The notes beneath the pieces are model-generated. The model was given only the letters and a program-made list of their open reading frames with translations, was not told the DNA's origin and made no database searches. From an uncultured Clostridia bacterium (GTDB taxonomy: Bacteria > Bacillota > Clostridia > Christensenellales > UBA1242): a stretch of 30,746 nt of DNA. The first letter of the stretch is position 1. Each line of letters starts with the position of its first letter. Shown one piece after another: positions 6,780-16,600 of the stretch. The stretch spans positions 1 to 30,746 of the forward strand of contig CALKLQ010000044.1 of the NCBI GenBank assembly GCA_937992055.1. Reading direction: 5' to 3'. Made by a program: the position numbers and the translations under genes.

Positions 6780-7029
6780 TTTTTACCTCCAAAAATTTTT
6801 AATAGAAGTTTAAAACAATGCTATATTGCTTGCTAACTTCGTTGCCTTTAAGGCAAGAGAAATAAATAGTCAAATAAAATATAATTTAAACCATTTTTAT
6901 TTCTCTAACTTATTATGTGTAAAACCAAATGCTTTATTCAATTTGTCATACATTTATGAATTTGCTATTAGAGCATTATTGACAAAACAATGATAAAGTG
7001 ATAGAATTTTTTTTAAAAAGAGGTGATTT
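6780..7029. other. Divergent intergenic region with serial hairpins
   Basis: The spacer between the YjzC-like gene and the sigma-like pair. It has three successive inverted repeats. 6805-6810 pairs with 6835-6840; TTGCCT/AGGCAA lies at 6842-6856; and an 11-bp pair AGAGAAATAAA (6856-6866) matches 6896-6906. These lie in the presumed 5' region of the YjzC-like gene. The sigma-gene promoter is at 6979-7007. Confidence 0.5.
6979..7007 (+). promoter_or_regulatory. Consensus SigA promoter of the sigma-like gene pair
   Basis: TTGACA (6979-6984), 17-bp spacer, TAGAAT (7002-7007), with a short leader to the ATG at 7030 and AGAGGTGA as SD. Confidence 0.8.
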
Positions 7030-7632
7030 ATGGAATTAACTCAAGCTCAATTAGAGCAAATTAAAAACAAATCTAGAGTAGATTTTAGCGATGATGATAT
7101 TAGTTTCTTATATAAAACTGCTCGTACCGTTGCTAAACATTTTGAAATTCACGGTAATGATAAAGAAGATTACGTACAAGACTTTGTCACTAATTTTGTT
7201 ATTAAGAATATTTATAAATATGATAAAAACAAAAGTAGCTTTGTAACCTTCTCATACAATCTAGCTATTTATGAAATACTTCATTTTTTTAAAAAACAAA
7301 AACAATCAAATAGGCTTATTTCAAGCTATAAACTCGATGATGAAATAATATTAGATGGAAATTTTGTAACAAGTAAAATTGACTCCATTCCCTCACCTAC
7401 AAAAAAGGTGTTATCACCTTATTATGTTGAAACTTTAAAAGAGTTGTGCGATAAAAAATATACAAATTTAAAAGAATATTATTTTAATAACAAAAAAAGT
7501 GAAACTATTGGAAAAGAAAATAATGTATCACGTCAGGCAATAAATCAAAGACTCGATAAAGAAAAAAAGAAACTCAAAGAAGATTTGCATGCTCTTGGCT
7601 ATGACGCTAGCGATTACATTGAAAAATATTAA
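7030..7632 (+). CDS. Sigma-70 family-like regulator, first of a tandem pair
   Basis: 200 residues. Residues about 25-95 look like sigma region 2, with a DYVQDFVTNFV helix and then YDKNKSSFVTFSYNLAIYEI, matching the FDPxKGSFxTW-like core. Residues about 155-190 form a region 4 helix-turn-helix (ETIGKENNVSRQAINQRLDK). The linker between them is short, so there is no region 3, as in small ECF-type or group V sigma factors. It should direct RNA polymerase to particular promoters; targets are unknown. It has its own strong SigA promoter and a good SD, and is followed 9 bp later by a related gene. No anti-sigma factor is adjacent. The C-terminal motif LKEDLHALGYDASDY is echoed in the second protein. 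Confidence 0.7.
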   Translation: MELTQAQLEQIKNKSRVDFSDDDISFLYKTARTVAKHFEIHGNDKEDYVQDFVTNFVIKNIYKYDKNKSSFVTFSYNLAIYEILHFFKKQKQSNRLISSYKLDDEIILDGNFVTSKIDSIPSPTKKVLSPYYVETLKELCDKKYTNLKEYYFNNKKSETIGKENNVSRQAINQRLDKEKKKLKEDLHALGYDASDYIEKY

Positions 7633-7641
7633 GGAGAAAAT

Positions 7642-8220
7642 ATGGACCTTTTACAACATCAACTTGATGCAATAGCCAACAACGAAACCCCACAGCTAAG
7701 CGATATGCAACTAGAGGAACTATATAAAATAGTGAAAAAAGTGGTAAATAAATTCAATTTTGAAAAGAACGATTTTGACGACATCGTTCAGTTCATTTTA
7801 ACGGAAATATTAAATGTAAACATAAAAAATTTCAATCCAAATAAAAGTAAATTTAGTACCTTCGTCTATCACGCTGCCTATATCTATTGCTGTAGAATAT
7901 ACAATGATAATAAAAAAAAGGGAAAAGCTATTAGCCTTGATGTTCCATTAAAAAAGCAAACCTCACTTGATTTACTTCAAGACATTAAAGAAAAAAAATT
8001 AACTAAAGAATACAAAGAACTCTTATATTTTTTATGCAAAAACAAATATCAGTTGTTATATCAAAACTTTTTTGAAAGAAAAAGCTTTAAAGAGCTTGCA
8101 ATTAATTATAATTGTTCTCAGTCACAAATTTATAAAAAAATTCACGATGAAATGTTTTATTTAAAACAGGATCTAAAAAAATTTGGTTATGAAAGTTATG
8201 AAGATGCTATGACTCTTTAA
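7642..8220 (+). CDS. Sigma-70 family-like regulator, second of a tandem pair
   Basis: 192 residues, built like its upstream neighbour. Region 2-like residues about 30-90 include FDDIVQFILTEIL and FNPNKSKFSTFVYHAAYIYC. Region 4-like residues about 140-175 include SFKELAINYNCSQSQIYKKI, and the tail LKQDLKKFGYESYEDA resembles the neighbour's LKEDLHALGYDASDY. The two are probably an old tandem duplication, now well diverged. It is translated from AAGGAGAAAAT 9 bp after the first gene and shares its promoter. The pair is not a split sigma factor like SigO/RsoA, because each protein carries both regions. Function is unknown. It ends 3 bp from the convergent membrane protein gene. Confidence 0.66.
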   Translation: MDLLQHQLDAIANNETPQLSDMQLEELYKIVKKVVNKFNFEKNDFDDIVQFILTEILNVNIKNFNPNKSKFSTFVYHAAYIYCCRIYNDNKKKGKAISLDVPLKKQTSLDLLQDIKEKKLTKEYKELLYFLCKNKYQLLYQNFFERKSFKELAINYNCSQSQIYKKIHDEMFYLKQDLKKFGYESYEDAMTL

Positions 8221-8223
8221 TTT

Positions 8224-9036
8224 CTATGGCTCAGGCTCATCCCTATCTATGCTGTCTTTATTGTAAAAATAAAGGCAGTTTTTTATTTTATTGGTTGCGG
8301 AAAATTCTTTTAGATTGATGCTTAAAAACAAACTTGAAAATATATTTGCCTTGCTTATTAAAACTATTTGCATTTCAAAAAGAAGGGTGTCGCTCTCAAC
8401 TAGTTTTTTAAAGGTTGTTAAAAGTGAATTATCAAATAATAAAAGTGACAGTTTAAATGCCTCTTGAGAAAACTCAAACGTATATCCAGTGTTGGTTTCC
8501 ATTTTAAAAGGCAAAAATGAAAGTTCTCCTCCCTCACTTTTTAAAACAACCTTTTCTATTTTAATTTGATTGAGTTCATGGCCAACCGAATCAAAATAAA
8601 AATCTGCTTTAAGATATTGTTTTTTTAAGTTTTTTATATCAAAATTATCACTATACAAAATAAAAAAGCTTTGTGGTATTGCCTTGCACTTTTCAAAAAA
8701 ATCTTGATTTAAAGAGTATTTTTCAAAGTTCGCAGTATCTTTTAATCTTATAATGGAAGATTTATTTTTTTCAAACTCAGAACGTTGTAGCCTCATCAAT
8801 CTTTCATTCACCTTGACTGATTGTCTATTTTGCCACACTGTCACCAAGCCTAAAACGGTGGTTCCTATATAGGCAAGAATTCCACTTATAATTGTTATTA
8901 CATTTTGCGTTACAAACTCTAGTCCATTAGCAAAGATGTAGCATGCCAAACTGAGAACGATTGGGATAATTATATATAAAACTATAAATGCGAAAAGCAG
9001 ATAATGCTTTTTAAATTTTTCATAAAACTTTTTCAT
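8224..9036 (-). CDS. Two-helix membrane protein of unknown function
   Basis: 270 residues, not recognised. A basic N-terminus is followed by two membrane helices at about residues 11-36 (LLFAFIVLYIIIPIVLSLA) and 44-66 (ITIISGILAYIGTTVLGLV). A charged, probably helical stretch (VKVNERLMRLQRSEFEKNK) follows, then a mixed soluble domain of about 170 residues, likely cytoplasmic. No catalytic motif is visible. No clear SD precedes the ATG, so the start is provisional, although the MKKFYEKFKKHY start suits a membrane protein. It converges on the sigma-like pair with only 3 bp between stop codons. Whether it has any regulatory link to that pair cannot be told. Confidence 0.7.
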   Translation of the reverse strand: MKKFYEKFKKHYLLFAFIVLYIIIPIVLSLACYIFANGLEFVTQNVITIISGILAYIGTTVLGLVTVWQNRQSVKVNERLMRLQRSEFEKNKSSIIRLKDTANFEKYSLNQDFFEKCKAIPQSFFILYSDNFDIKNLKKQYLKADFYFDSVGHELNQIKIEKVVLKSEGGELSFLPFKMETNTGYTFEFSQEAFKLSLLLFDNSLLTTFKKLVESDTLLFEMQIVLISKANIFSSLFLSINLKEFSATNKIKNCLYFYNKDSIDRDEPEP

Positions 9037-9101
9037 ACTACAATTTTTAACAGTTTTAAAACAAATATACCCTAGTCTTTACTATTAAATTTTTTTACAA
9101 A

Positions 9102-9145
9102 TAAAAAACGCACCTAACCATAAAAGTTAAATGCGCATTTTTTTC
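9102..9145 (-). terminator. Terminator after rubrerythrin 1
   Basis: Imperfect stem with AACGCA..TGCG pairing plus an inner TAAC/GTTA, flanked by A and T runs. It sits just past the rubrerythrin stop at 9158. Confidence 0.6.
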
Positions 9146-9157
9146 TTACAATTTAAA

Positions 9158-9697
9158 TTAATAATTTGTTTTTCTAATTTCAAAGTAGGCTTGTGGGTGG
9201 TCACAAACTGGACAAACTTTAGGGGCTTGTTTTCCAACGTGAATATGTCCGCAATTTGTACAAATCCAAACTGTTTCACCCTCTCTTGCAAAGACTTTTT
9301 CATTTTTAATGTTTTCTGCAAGTTGCATGAATCTTTCCTCGTGTTCTTTTTCAATTTTTGCCACAGCTTCAAATTGATAAGCAAGACGGGTAAAGCCTTC
9401 CTCATTAGCCTCCTTTGCCATGCGTTTATACATATCGCTCCATTCACCATGTTCGCCGGCAGCTGCATCTAAAAGATTTGAAAGAGTGTCACCAACCTCG
9501 CCATCATGAAGAGCCTTAAACCAAATTTTAGCGTGTTCTTTTTCATTGCCAGCGGTTTCTTCAAATATTTTGGCAATTTGCTCATAACCCTCTTTTTTTG
9601 CCTTAGAGGCATAGTAGCTATATTTATTTCTTGCTTGAGATTCTCCAGCAAAAGCTTCCATTAGATTTTTTTCTGTTTTTGTTCCTTTAAGTTCCAT
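9158..9697 (-). CDS. rbr: Rubrerythrin
   Basis: 179 residues. It reduces hydrogen peroxide in anaerobes using a diiron site fed by electrons through a rubredoxin domain. The four-helix part carries the expected ligands: E19 (FAGES), E52-xx-H55, E82-xx-E85 and E116-xx-H119. The C-terminal rubredoxin domain has C146/C149 (CTNC) and C162/C165 (CPVC). Length and motifs are canonical. A TTGACT-N17-TAATCT promoter lies just upstream (9721-9749), and AAAGGAG precedes the ATG. A second, divergent rubrerythrin lies upstream on the same strand, separated by the cloverleaf element. Confidence 0.95.
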   Translation of the reverse strand: MELKGTKTEKNLMEAFAGESQARNKYSYYASKAKKEGYEQIAKIFEETAGNEKEHAKIWFKALHDGEVGDTLSNLLDAAAGEHGEWSDMYKRMAKEANEEGFTRLAYQFEAVAKIEKEHEERFMQLAENIKNEKVFAREGETVWICTNCGHIHVGKQAPKVCPVCDHPQAYFEIRKTNY

Positions 9698-9720
9698 TTT
9701 TTTTCTCCTTTTACAAAAAA

Positions 9721-9749
9721 AGATTAATAAATTTTTAAAAAAAAGTCAA
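9721..9749 (-). promoter_or_regulatory. Promoter of rubrerythrin 1
   Basis: Minus-strand TTGACT (9749-9744), 17-bp spacer, TAATCT (9726-9721), leaving a leader of under 20 nt that contains the SD. Confidence 0.6.
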
Positions 9750-9780
9750 ATAAAAATAGAATTGAAAAAATCTAATTTTT

Positions 9781-9871
9781 AAAAAAAACTGGAAGCAAAA
9801 AATTTAAATCAATTTAAATTTTTTTGTGTTGCCTTGCAACACCGCATGATAAAATCATGCGCTTCCAGTTT
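9781..9871 (-). terminator. Cloverleaf (branched) terminator between rubrerythrin genes
   Basis: A perfect 11-bp outer stem, AAACTGGAAGC (9786-9796) with GCTTCCAGTTT (9861-9871), encloses three hairpins. These are a 12-13 bp A/T stem (9797-9824), a 7-bp GTGTTGC/GCAACAC stem with a 3-nt loop, and a 7-bp GCATGAT/ATCATGC stem with an AAA loop. On the minus strand the outer stem runs into about nine T. It therefore looks like the terminator of the upstream rubrerythrin-like gene, with a multi-branched loop. Pairing is observed; function is inferred. Confidence 0.68.
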
Positions 9872-9927
9872 CAACTTAAAAATATTCATCTAATTATAAG
9901 TTTTTTTAAATTTAAAAAAATGTTCAG

Positions 9928-10518
9928 CTATTTCAAGTTTTCAAAATTTATGGCAACATAGCCTTGAGGATAGGAACAAAGAGGACAGGTTTTCCAAGCC
10001 TCTTTAAGAAGATGACTATGCCCACAATTAGAACACATCCAATTTTTTGCCTCTGCAGACTTATATAACTTTTTAGCATTATATTTTTGCGACATTTCTA
10101 AAAGCACCTGACTGTGCATATATTCCACTTCGGAAATCAACTTTAATGAATTTGCAATATCTTTATATCCCTCATCATTTGCCACCTTTGCAAAATGAGG
10201 ATAAATGTTTTTTGCCTGACTCAGTTCCGCACCACTGCATGCCTTGAAACTGCTTTCCAAATTATAATCTTCAAAAGGATAGCCCGCAGAAATCTCAATA
10301 TTTTCCATTTTCCCGCCGCCATACTTTAAAAGATAATCGTAGATGACACCTGCATGCGCCATTTCATGTTTTGCCAACATCTTCATTGTGTCTGCCAAAT
10401 AGGAAAACCCCTCCTTTGTTGCACACTTTGCTATAAACTGATATCTTGCACCATCTTGACATTCGCCTGCAAAAATTCTGGCTAAGTTTTCCTTTGTTTG
10501 TGATGTATTAAAATCCAT
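9928..10518 (-). CDS. Divergent rubrerythrin-like protein
   Basis: 196 residues, about 17 longer than its neighbour. Diiron ligands E19 (FAGEC), E52-xx-H55, E98 and E132-xx-H135 are present. The residue aligning with the switch glutamate of classical rubrerythrin (E85 in the neighbour) is Q101. A rubredoxin domain follows with C162, C165, C178 and C181. A likely peroxide-reducing or related diiron protein, perhaps with altered redox behaviour. The ATG follows GGAGG, but that SD can pair with an upstream AAAACCTC. It lies 104 bp downstream of the giant surface-protein gene on the same strand with no clear terminator or consensus promoter between. It ends before the cloverleaf terminator. Confidence 0.88.
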   Translation of the reverse strand: MDFNTSQTKENLARIFAGECQDGARYQFIAKCATKEGFSYLADTMKMLAKHEMAHAGVIYDYLLKYGGGKMENIEISAGYPFEDYNLESSFKACSGAELSQAKNIYPHFAKVANDEGYKDIANSLKLISEVEYMHSQVLLEMSQKYNAKKLYKSAEAKNWMCSNCGHSHLLKEAWKTCPLCSYPQGYVAINFENLK

Positions 10519-10521
10519 AAA

Positions 10522-10561
10522 AAAACCTCCTATTTGATTATTAGCTCAAACAAGAGGTTTT
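10522..10561 (-). promoter_or_regulatory. SD-sequestering hairpin before rubrerythrin-like gene
   Basis: On the minus strand AAAACCTC (10561-10554) pairs perfectly with GAGGTTTT (10529-10522), which includes part of the GGAGG SD. An inner 5-bp stem TTTGA/TCAAA (10550-10546 with 10537-10533) stacks inside around an 8-nt loop. The fold would hide the ribosome binding site. Confidence 0.5.
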
Positions 10562-10622
10562 AAACAATTATTTAATCATATAAAGCGAACACTTTAAAGA
10601 AGACCGATTCAAAAATTAGATA

Positions 10623-13600
10623 TTATTTTAAGTTTAAGGAGTTTTGTCTTTCCTCCAACTTCTTTTTCTTAATGTGTTTATAAATAATGTAAATAACTGT
10701 GATAATTACCAAAAGCCCAACAAAACTACAAACCGCAATTATTGCAATCTTATAACTTCCAAGATTATCAATGAACCGTGCATCCTCTGTTATATATCCA
10801 AACAAACCCTCATAGTGAATGACAGGATAGTTTTTGTCAAGATGTATATTAGAAAATTTATAATCAAACTTCATAGTGCCACCAAATGGATTTTCCTCTG
10901 TTCCAATAGGAACCCAAAATCTTTCATCAAAATTAATGGTGGTTGATAGCACATAATATCCGGTCGAGTAATTTTGCTTGCCCTGAGGAGCATCTATATT
11001 GTTGTTGATTAAATAGCACATCATTGCAAATTGTCTTGCGGAATAAATAAGATAAGGATTATTCACGGTTCCATTGCCATCAAACTCCTCCATAAGTTCT
11101 AACCAGTATAGTTTTTCAAACTCAATTGAAATAACATTTCTTATGTTAATGTCAAAATCTTTTGCATAAATTGTTATCCTACCCTGCTCTAGATCAGCAT
11201 CAATTGAAACCCCATTTACCTTTATCGAGGATAGACGATATCTATTGTTAGCAGTAATTTCAAATACCAAACTTTGAAGATAATTTGTTGAAGAGGCAAG
11301 CCCAGAAGAGATTTTTACACCATCCTTTTTAACCGTTCCCTCATTTTGATTAAAAGTGACTGTATAGTTCATTGTTGCAAGACTAAATATAGGAGTAAAT
11401 GTCACCTGCCCATTTTCCACGTCGTTTAATGAAATTGTATATCTTTCAAAAGGACTATAATAGGTTCCACTAATGGTCCAACCTGTCAAATAGTATCCAT
11501 CTTCACTTTCAGTTTCAAAAGACAGAGAGTCCAAATATCTTGCAAAATATTTGCCATTTTCCATTGTTGGAGCCATGCCATTTATCTTCCAAGATGAAAT
11601 TTTTCCGTTGTTTGAATTTGGAAAAATTATCTCAACTTTGACGCCTTGGAAAACTGGAGTGTACTGAATAGGTTGGGCGCTATATCCCACCTCAAAATTA
11701 TTTTGATATGAGATAAAGCCTTGATGCAAGTTATCTTTCCAGCCCACAAACTCGTAACCATGATTAGGATATGCGGTAAGAGTTGCTTTTTCGCCCTCAG
11801 TTAAATAAATGTAATTTTCACCATTTATGCTGGCGGTTCCGCCTATTGCTGAGGAAATACCCGCTTTCACAGCATAGACAATTTTTATGTTTTGCTCAAA
11901 GGTTGTCTCATCTTCTGGAATGTAAAAATCGTATCTTCTATTTGTACATACATTTATGCCATTTATCTCAAAATGCGAAAATTTATAGTTTTCTCTTGCT
12001 TCAGGAGCCACAAAGTAAACCTCATTTCCAACATAATATTCAATAACCGTGTTCATAACGGCATAATGCAAAATTGATGTTGTATCTTGTATCCAGTCCA
12101 AATTCCCATTTAAAGCCTCCATTCCTGGAAGATAAGAAATATTGTATTTTACGTATGCTCTTTCCCAATGAGCATATAAATCTTCGTGTTCTACCTTCCA
12201 AGTGGTTTGAACCACTCCTCTCTCATTTACATATTGAAGCCCATTTCCGTCAATCGCAGAATACCAACCCTTAAAGTTATATCCCACCCTTGTTGGAAGG
12301 AGATAATCGCCATCAACATTGTTAAATGTGGAATTTATTATGAGCTCAAATTGTTTTGATTCCTCTGCTGTTTTATGGAAGGTAACAGAATATTTTGTAG
12401 TGGTAATAAAAATGTATATTTTCCCACCTTTTTTGAAATTTTCAAAAGTTAAGTTGATTTGCTTTTTGAATATTCCTTGTAAGTCGCTAAGCAAAACATT
12501 TTCAAGGTAAATCATTTCCTCATTTTCCGCTTTAAATCCAACCAAAGCTTTTGCTTCATCTGTCGTAAACTCATATCCCGTTTCAAGTTTTGCCAAAATT
12601 TCAAAGCTTTGTCCTACACGAGCTTTTGCAAAAACCTTGGAGTTATTGTTTGAGCTTGTTAAAAAGGCTTCAGGAGTTACAGATATAATTCCAGCTGTAA
12701 TAGATGAACTCTCTTGATTAGCAAAATATATTTCAAATTCACATTCATCTGTTTCAAAAATTGCGGTAATAGTAAAATCTTGTACGAAATTTTTGATTAA
12801 AATATTGTATAAATCTGGATTTTGAATTATAGACATTTCATCTGACAACTCCCAAGCAACAAGGTGATAACCAGTACTAGAGTAGGCAGAAAGACTGATT
12901 TCTTCACCTGTTTTGACAATTATGGAATCCTGATTTTTATTTGAGTTAAATATTGTTCCAACCAAACTTGTTATATCTGAATCATCAAAAACCGGTTGTG
13001 AGTTGTTGTCATAATACAAAATGAGTTTGCTTGAAATGTTTATCTTTATGTCATTAGGCAAGAATATTGCCTTAAATGTCATATTCGAGCTCACATTAAG
13101 CTCCCTTCTTTCAAAACTTGTGGAATCATCAATCCATGCTTCGTTTTCTAATTTTTGCCATTTTTCAAATGTGTAACCCGGTTGTGCAATCGCCCTTACT
13201 AACTCTGAATCTTGTCCATGTTTTACCTCGATTAAATCAGGCGAAACCTCACCACCGCCCTCTGAAAGATAGGAAATTGTATAAACAGTATATTTGACAA
13301 TTAAATAGATTGTGGTATCATCCTCAACTATTAAATCTATTTCACTTGAATTGTTGATGGAAGATACTTCTAATTTATTTGTCCAGCCCATAAATTGATA
13401 GCCATTTACAGATATGTCATACCCAAGCCTTATCTGTTCTCCAAAATAAAACTCGTTATTTTGTACAAATGAAGGGGTAATTTCATACGAAATTCCATCA
13501 TGTGAATCTAAAACTTCAAAGACATCATCATCAAAAAGTGCAACCTTTATGTCTAAGGTTTTTAAGAGTCTATCAAATGGAATATCAAGTTCCCCGTCTG

Positions 13601-16600
13601 AGGTATAGCCGGTGATAATAACAATGTTTTGGTCAAGTTTTGAAAAATCAAATATCCAATCACTGCCTTGATTTTGAAGGGTTTGATTCCAATTTTCAGT
13701 AGAAACAACAAAACCAGTGTTTGGTGTGATTTTTAGTGTTAAACTAGAACCCGTTTTAGCAAAAATTGAATGTGCATTTGAATTTTCATAGATAGTTTGC
13801 TCTCCATCTTGATCAGTTACAATCAACTCAAAAGTTCCAAGATTTGAATTTTTTTCATCTTTAGTGTTATCATAGCCCGCCCTAATGGTTATTTTGTTCT
13901 CAACTGGAGTAAAATCAAGAACTAAGTTACAAGATTGATTAAAACCATAGAACTCAAAGTTATTGTTTTGTATCTCAATTATTCCGGTGTCTGATTCCAG
14001 TTTGACATTTTGCAAATAATATCCTATAGCAACATCACTTTCTACCAAGATCTTTTCTTCAGTGAAAAGTTTTACTAAAATTTCGCCATTAGAAAGCTCT
14101 GTTACAAAATTATCATCATCTCTAAACTCTCCCCTTAGGCTTTCATCCAGTTTATTTATTAAAGACACATTAATTGTTGCAAGGCCGGTTTGAGATGGCT
14201 TTAGTGTTATTTCATTAAGTTTCGAGGTAAATGTAACAGAAATATTCACCTCTTCAATCATTCTAGAAATCTCAAAAGAAGTTGAATTTAGGTTTAAAAT
14301 AAAGTCAATGTCTTTAACTTTATCAAAATCATATTTAAAGCCATATCCTCTATTGCATAACACATCAAATCTTAATAAGTCTAAACTATTCATACTAACC
14401 GTCAAAATAGTTTTGTCATTAAAAGTTTGCGAGGTTACATCGATTCCTAACGCCTTCTTTACATCAACCTGACCACGATTTGCATTGTAGCTAATTTTGA
14501 CAATTATTTTCTTTTGTTTCCATTTTGCATAAAAGGTTTGATTTTCAGTATATTCAAATTTACTATCTTGGTCGTACTTTCCGCCCTGATATTCTATATT
14601 GTCATACCAGCCATCAAACTCAAAGCCCTTTCTAACAGGAACTTGGATATTCCCAAACAATTGACCATATTGCATTGAAACTTTCAAAATGCCCGGGTTA
14701 TTTTCATCAGTTGGATTTTCAAATTTCCCTAAATCAGAATTTAATAGTGTTTGGTCTTCATTCCCGGTATTTGCAACAAAGGTGACATCATAAGCTAGGC
14801 TAGACCAAATTGCATATAAGGTTTTGTCTGAAGAAACAAGATATTCACCTGTAAGAATAACAACTTTTTCATCTTTGTCTTCCGCCCAACCCAAAAGGGT
14901 GTAGCCCTGTCTTGTTAGATTGTTGGCATTTGGCAAGATAATTTGGGTATTCAAATCAAAATCCAAACTAAAGCTTTTCAAATTTCCGTTTGCAAGTTTT
15001 TCAATTTCCCAACTAGAGAAATCTCCATTTAGATTTGTTTTAGCATCAGTGTTGACATCTAAACTCAACCTCTTTTGTTGCAATCTAAACCTTATGAATA
15101 TAGAGATGTTTTTGTTCATCAAAATTGTAATTGAGTTACCAGAAATTGTAAAGTTCTCATTGTTTTCAAGTGCCGTTGCATCTTGCGACATTGAGCTATA
15201 AAATCCAACAAACTCATATCCATCATTTGCAAAAGCCTCTATTTTACATGACTGTCCCACCATGATGTATTTTTCGTTTCCAATTTCGTAGTAACTTTGT
15301 GAATCGATAGTGAAATATCCAGAAGAAATTTGGGTTTTGTCCATTGTTTCTATTTTGTAATCTGAAGAGGAAGTGGTTATCACTCCAACCTCTACTTTTA
15401 CACTACCTTGGTTCCAATGCGCAAAAAGTTCCAAAGTGTTTGACGGGCAATTGTCATTGTCAATAAGGGTGTCAACACCAAATTCATCTCCGCCATTAAC
15501 TTCTGTAAACCAACCCACAAATTCCCAGCCATTTGCTTGTGGCTGTGGAAGGGAACTATAGCCAGATTGGCGAATTGTTTTATTTCTAACAAGATTAAGG
15601 TTAGAAATTGAAATTTGTGAATGTTCATCTGTTCCCAAATTTTCAAAGCCATAATTTAAGTTTGCAACAACCATTTCATATTCAATTGTTCCAAAAGCGG
15701 TGTTTGATGAGAGTGTGTAGTTGCCTGCATCATTTCCCTGCAAGGATAAAATTAAGCTTCTATCCCCTACTTCCGCACTATCATATATTGCAAATAATGA
15801 CACATCATCGCCTATAATTGCATTCTCTAACGAATACTCACCAGTAAAGTCTGTTGTTCCGTCATATATTTTATTAAAGTTTGCAATTACGCTTATCTCT
15901 CTTTCAACAATGGTCACATAAGCCTCATCAATTCCTACAATATTATAATTTGAGGTGAGGCAGGAAAGCGTTCCCAGTTCAATCGCATAGCTTCCAACCA
16001 CATATTTAGTTGCACCTTGAAGAGTTAATTCGCCTTCAAATTGAGTTTTATCAATAACTATCCCAGATTCTAAGTTTCCATCAATTAACTTATATTCTAG
16101 GTTAAAATCTGATTCACCATATGTAATTTGTTGATTTTTAGCAATAACCTTTACATCTCTTGGACTTATAGTAGCGGTTAAACCTTCAAAAGTGTCATCA
16201 AGAATGTAATTTTTTGAGTCCAAACCAACAAGTTTCACCTCAACACTTAAATCAGTCGCCACATTGCTATTTGTTGTGTTTGCCCTAACTGCAACCAAAT
16301 CGCCTTCAATAACCCCCTCCGCCATAACAACAAAATCTGTGGTTTGGTCATAAATCTTTACCAAGTTTTGGTTTTGACTTAAAGATAATGATTTTGGGGT
16401 AATTGTAAAGTAATAGTTCTTATCAAGTTCCACATTTTCAAATTCGTTTGTGGTACAAGAGATTAAAGCAATTTCATATCTTCCTACCTCTTTGCTGTTT
16501 TTATTGATTGCAAAACTAATTTCTGTAATGGTTGCTTCGAGTGAGGTTTGAATGTTAGAAATTTGAAAAGCAGATTGATTTAAAGATATTTTTTCACCAT

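Larger units (their letters stand above)
9698..9927. other. Intergenic region between the two rubrerythrin genes
   Basis: It holds the promoter of the downstream rubrerythrin and the cloverleaf element at 9786-9871. No gene is seen. I looked for a PerR-like palindrome (TTATAATNATTATAA) and found no convincing one. Confidence 0.5.

Noticed and set aside
7030..8220. Split sigma factor of the SigO/RsoA kind
   Set aside because: Each protein carries both a region 2-like and a region 4-like segment.
9131..9472. Open frames on both strands within rubrerythrin 1
   Set aside because: Out-of-frame and antisense shadows of a canonical gene.
9698..9785. PerR operator upstream of rubrerythrin 1
   Set aside because: No 7-1-7 palindrome of the Per-box type can be found.
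10623..10800. LPXTG sortase signal at the end of the giant protein
   Set aside because: No such motif before the membrane helix; the tail is a plain basic stop-transfer sequence.
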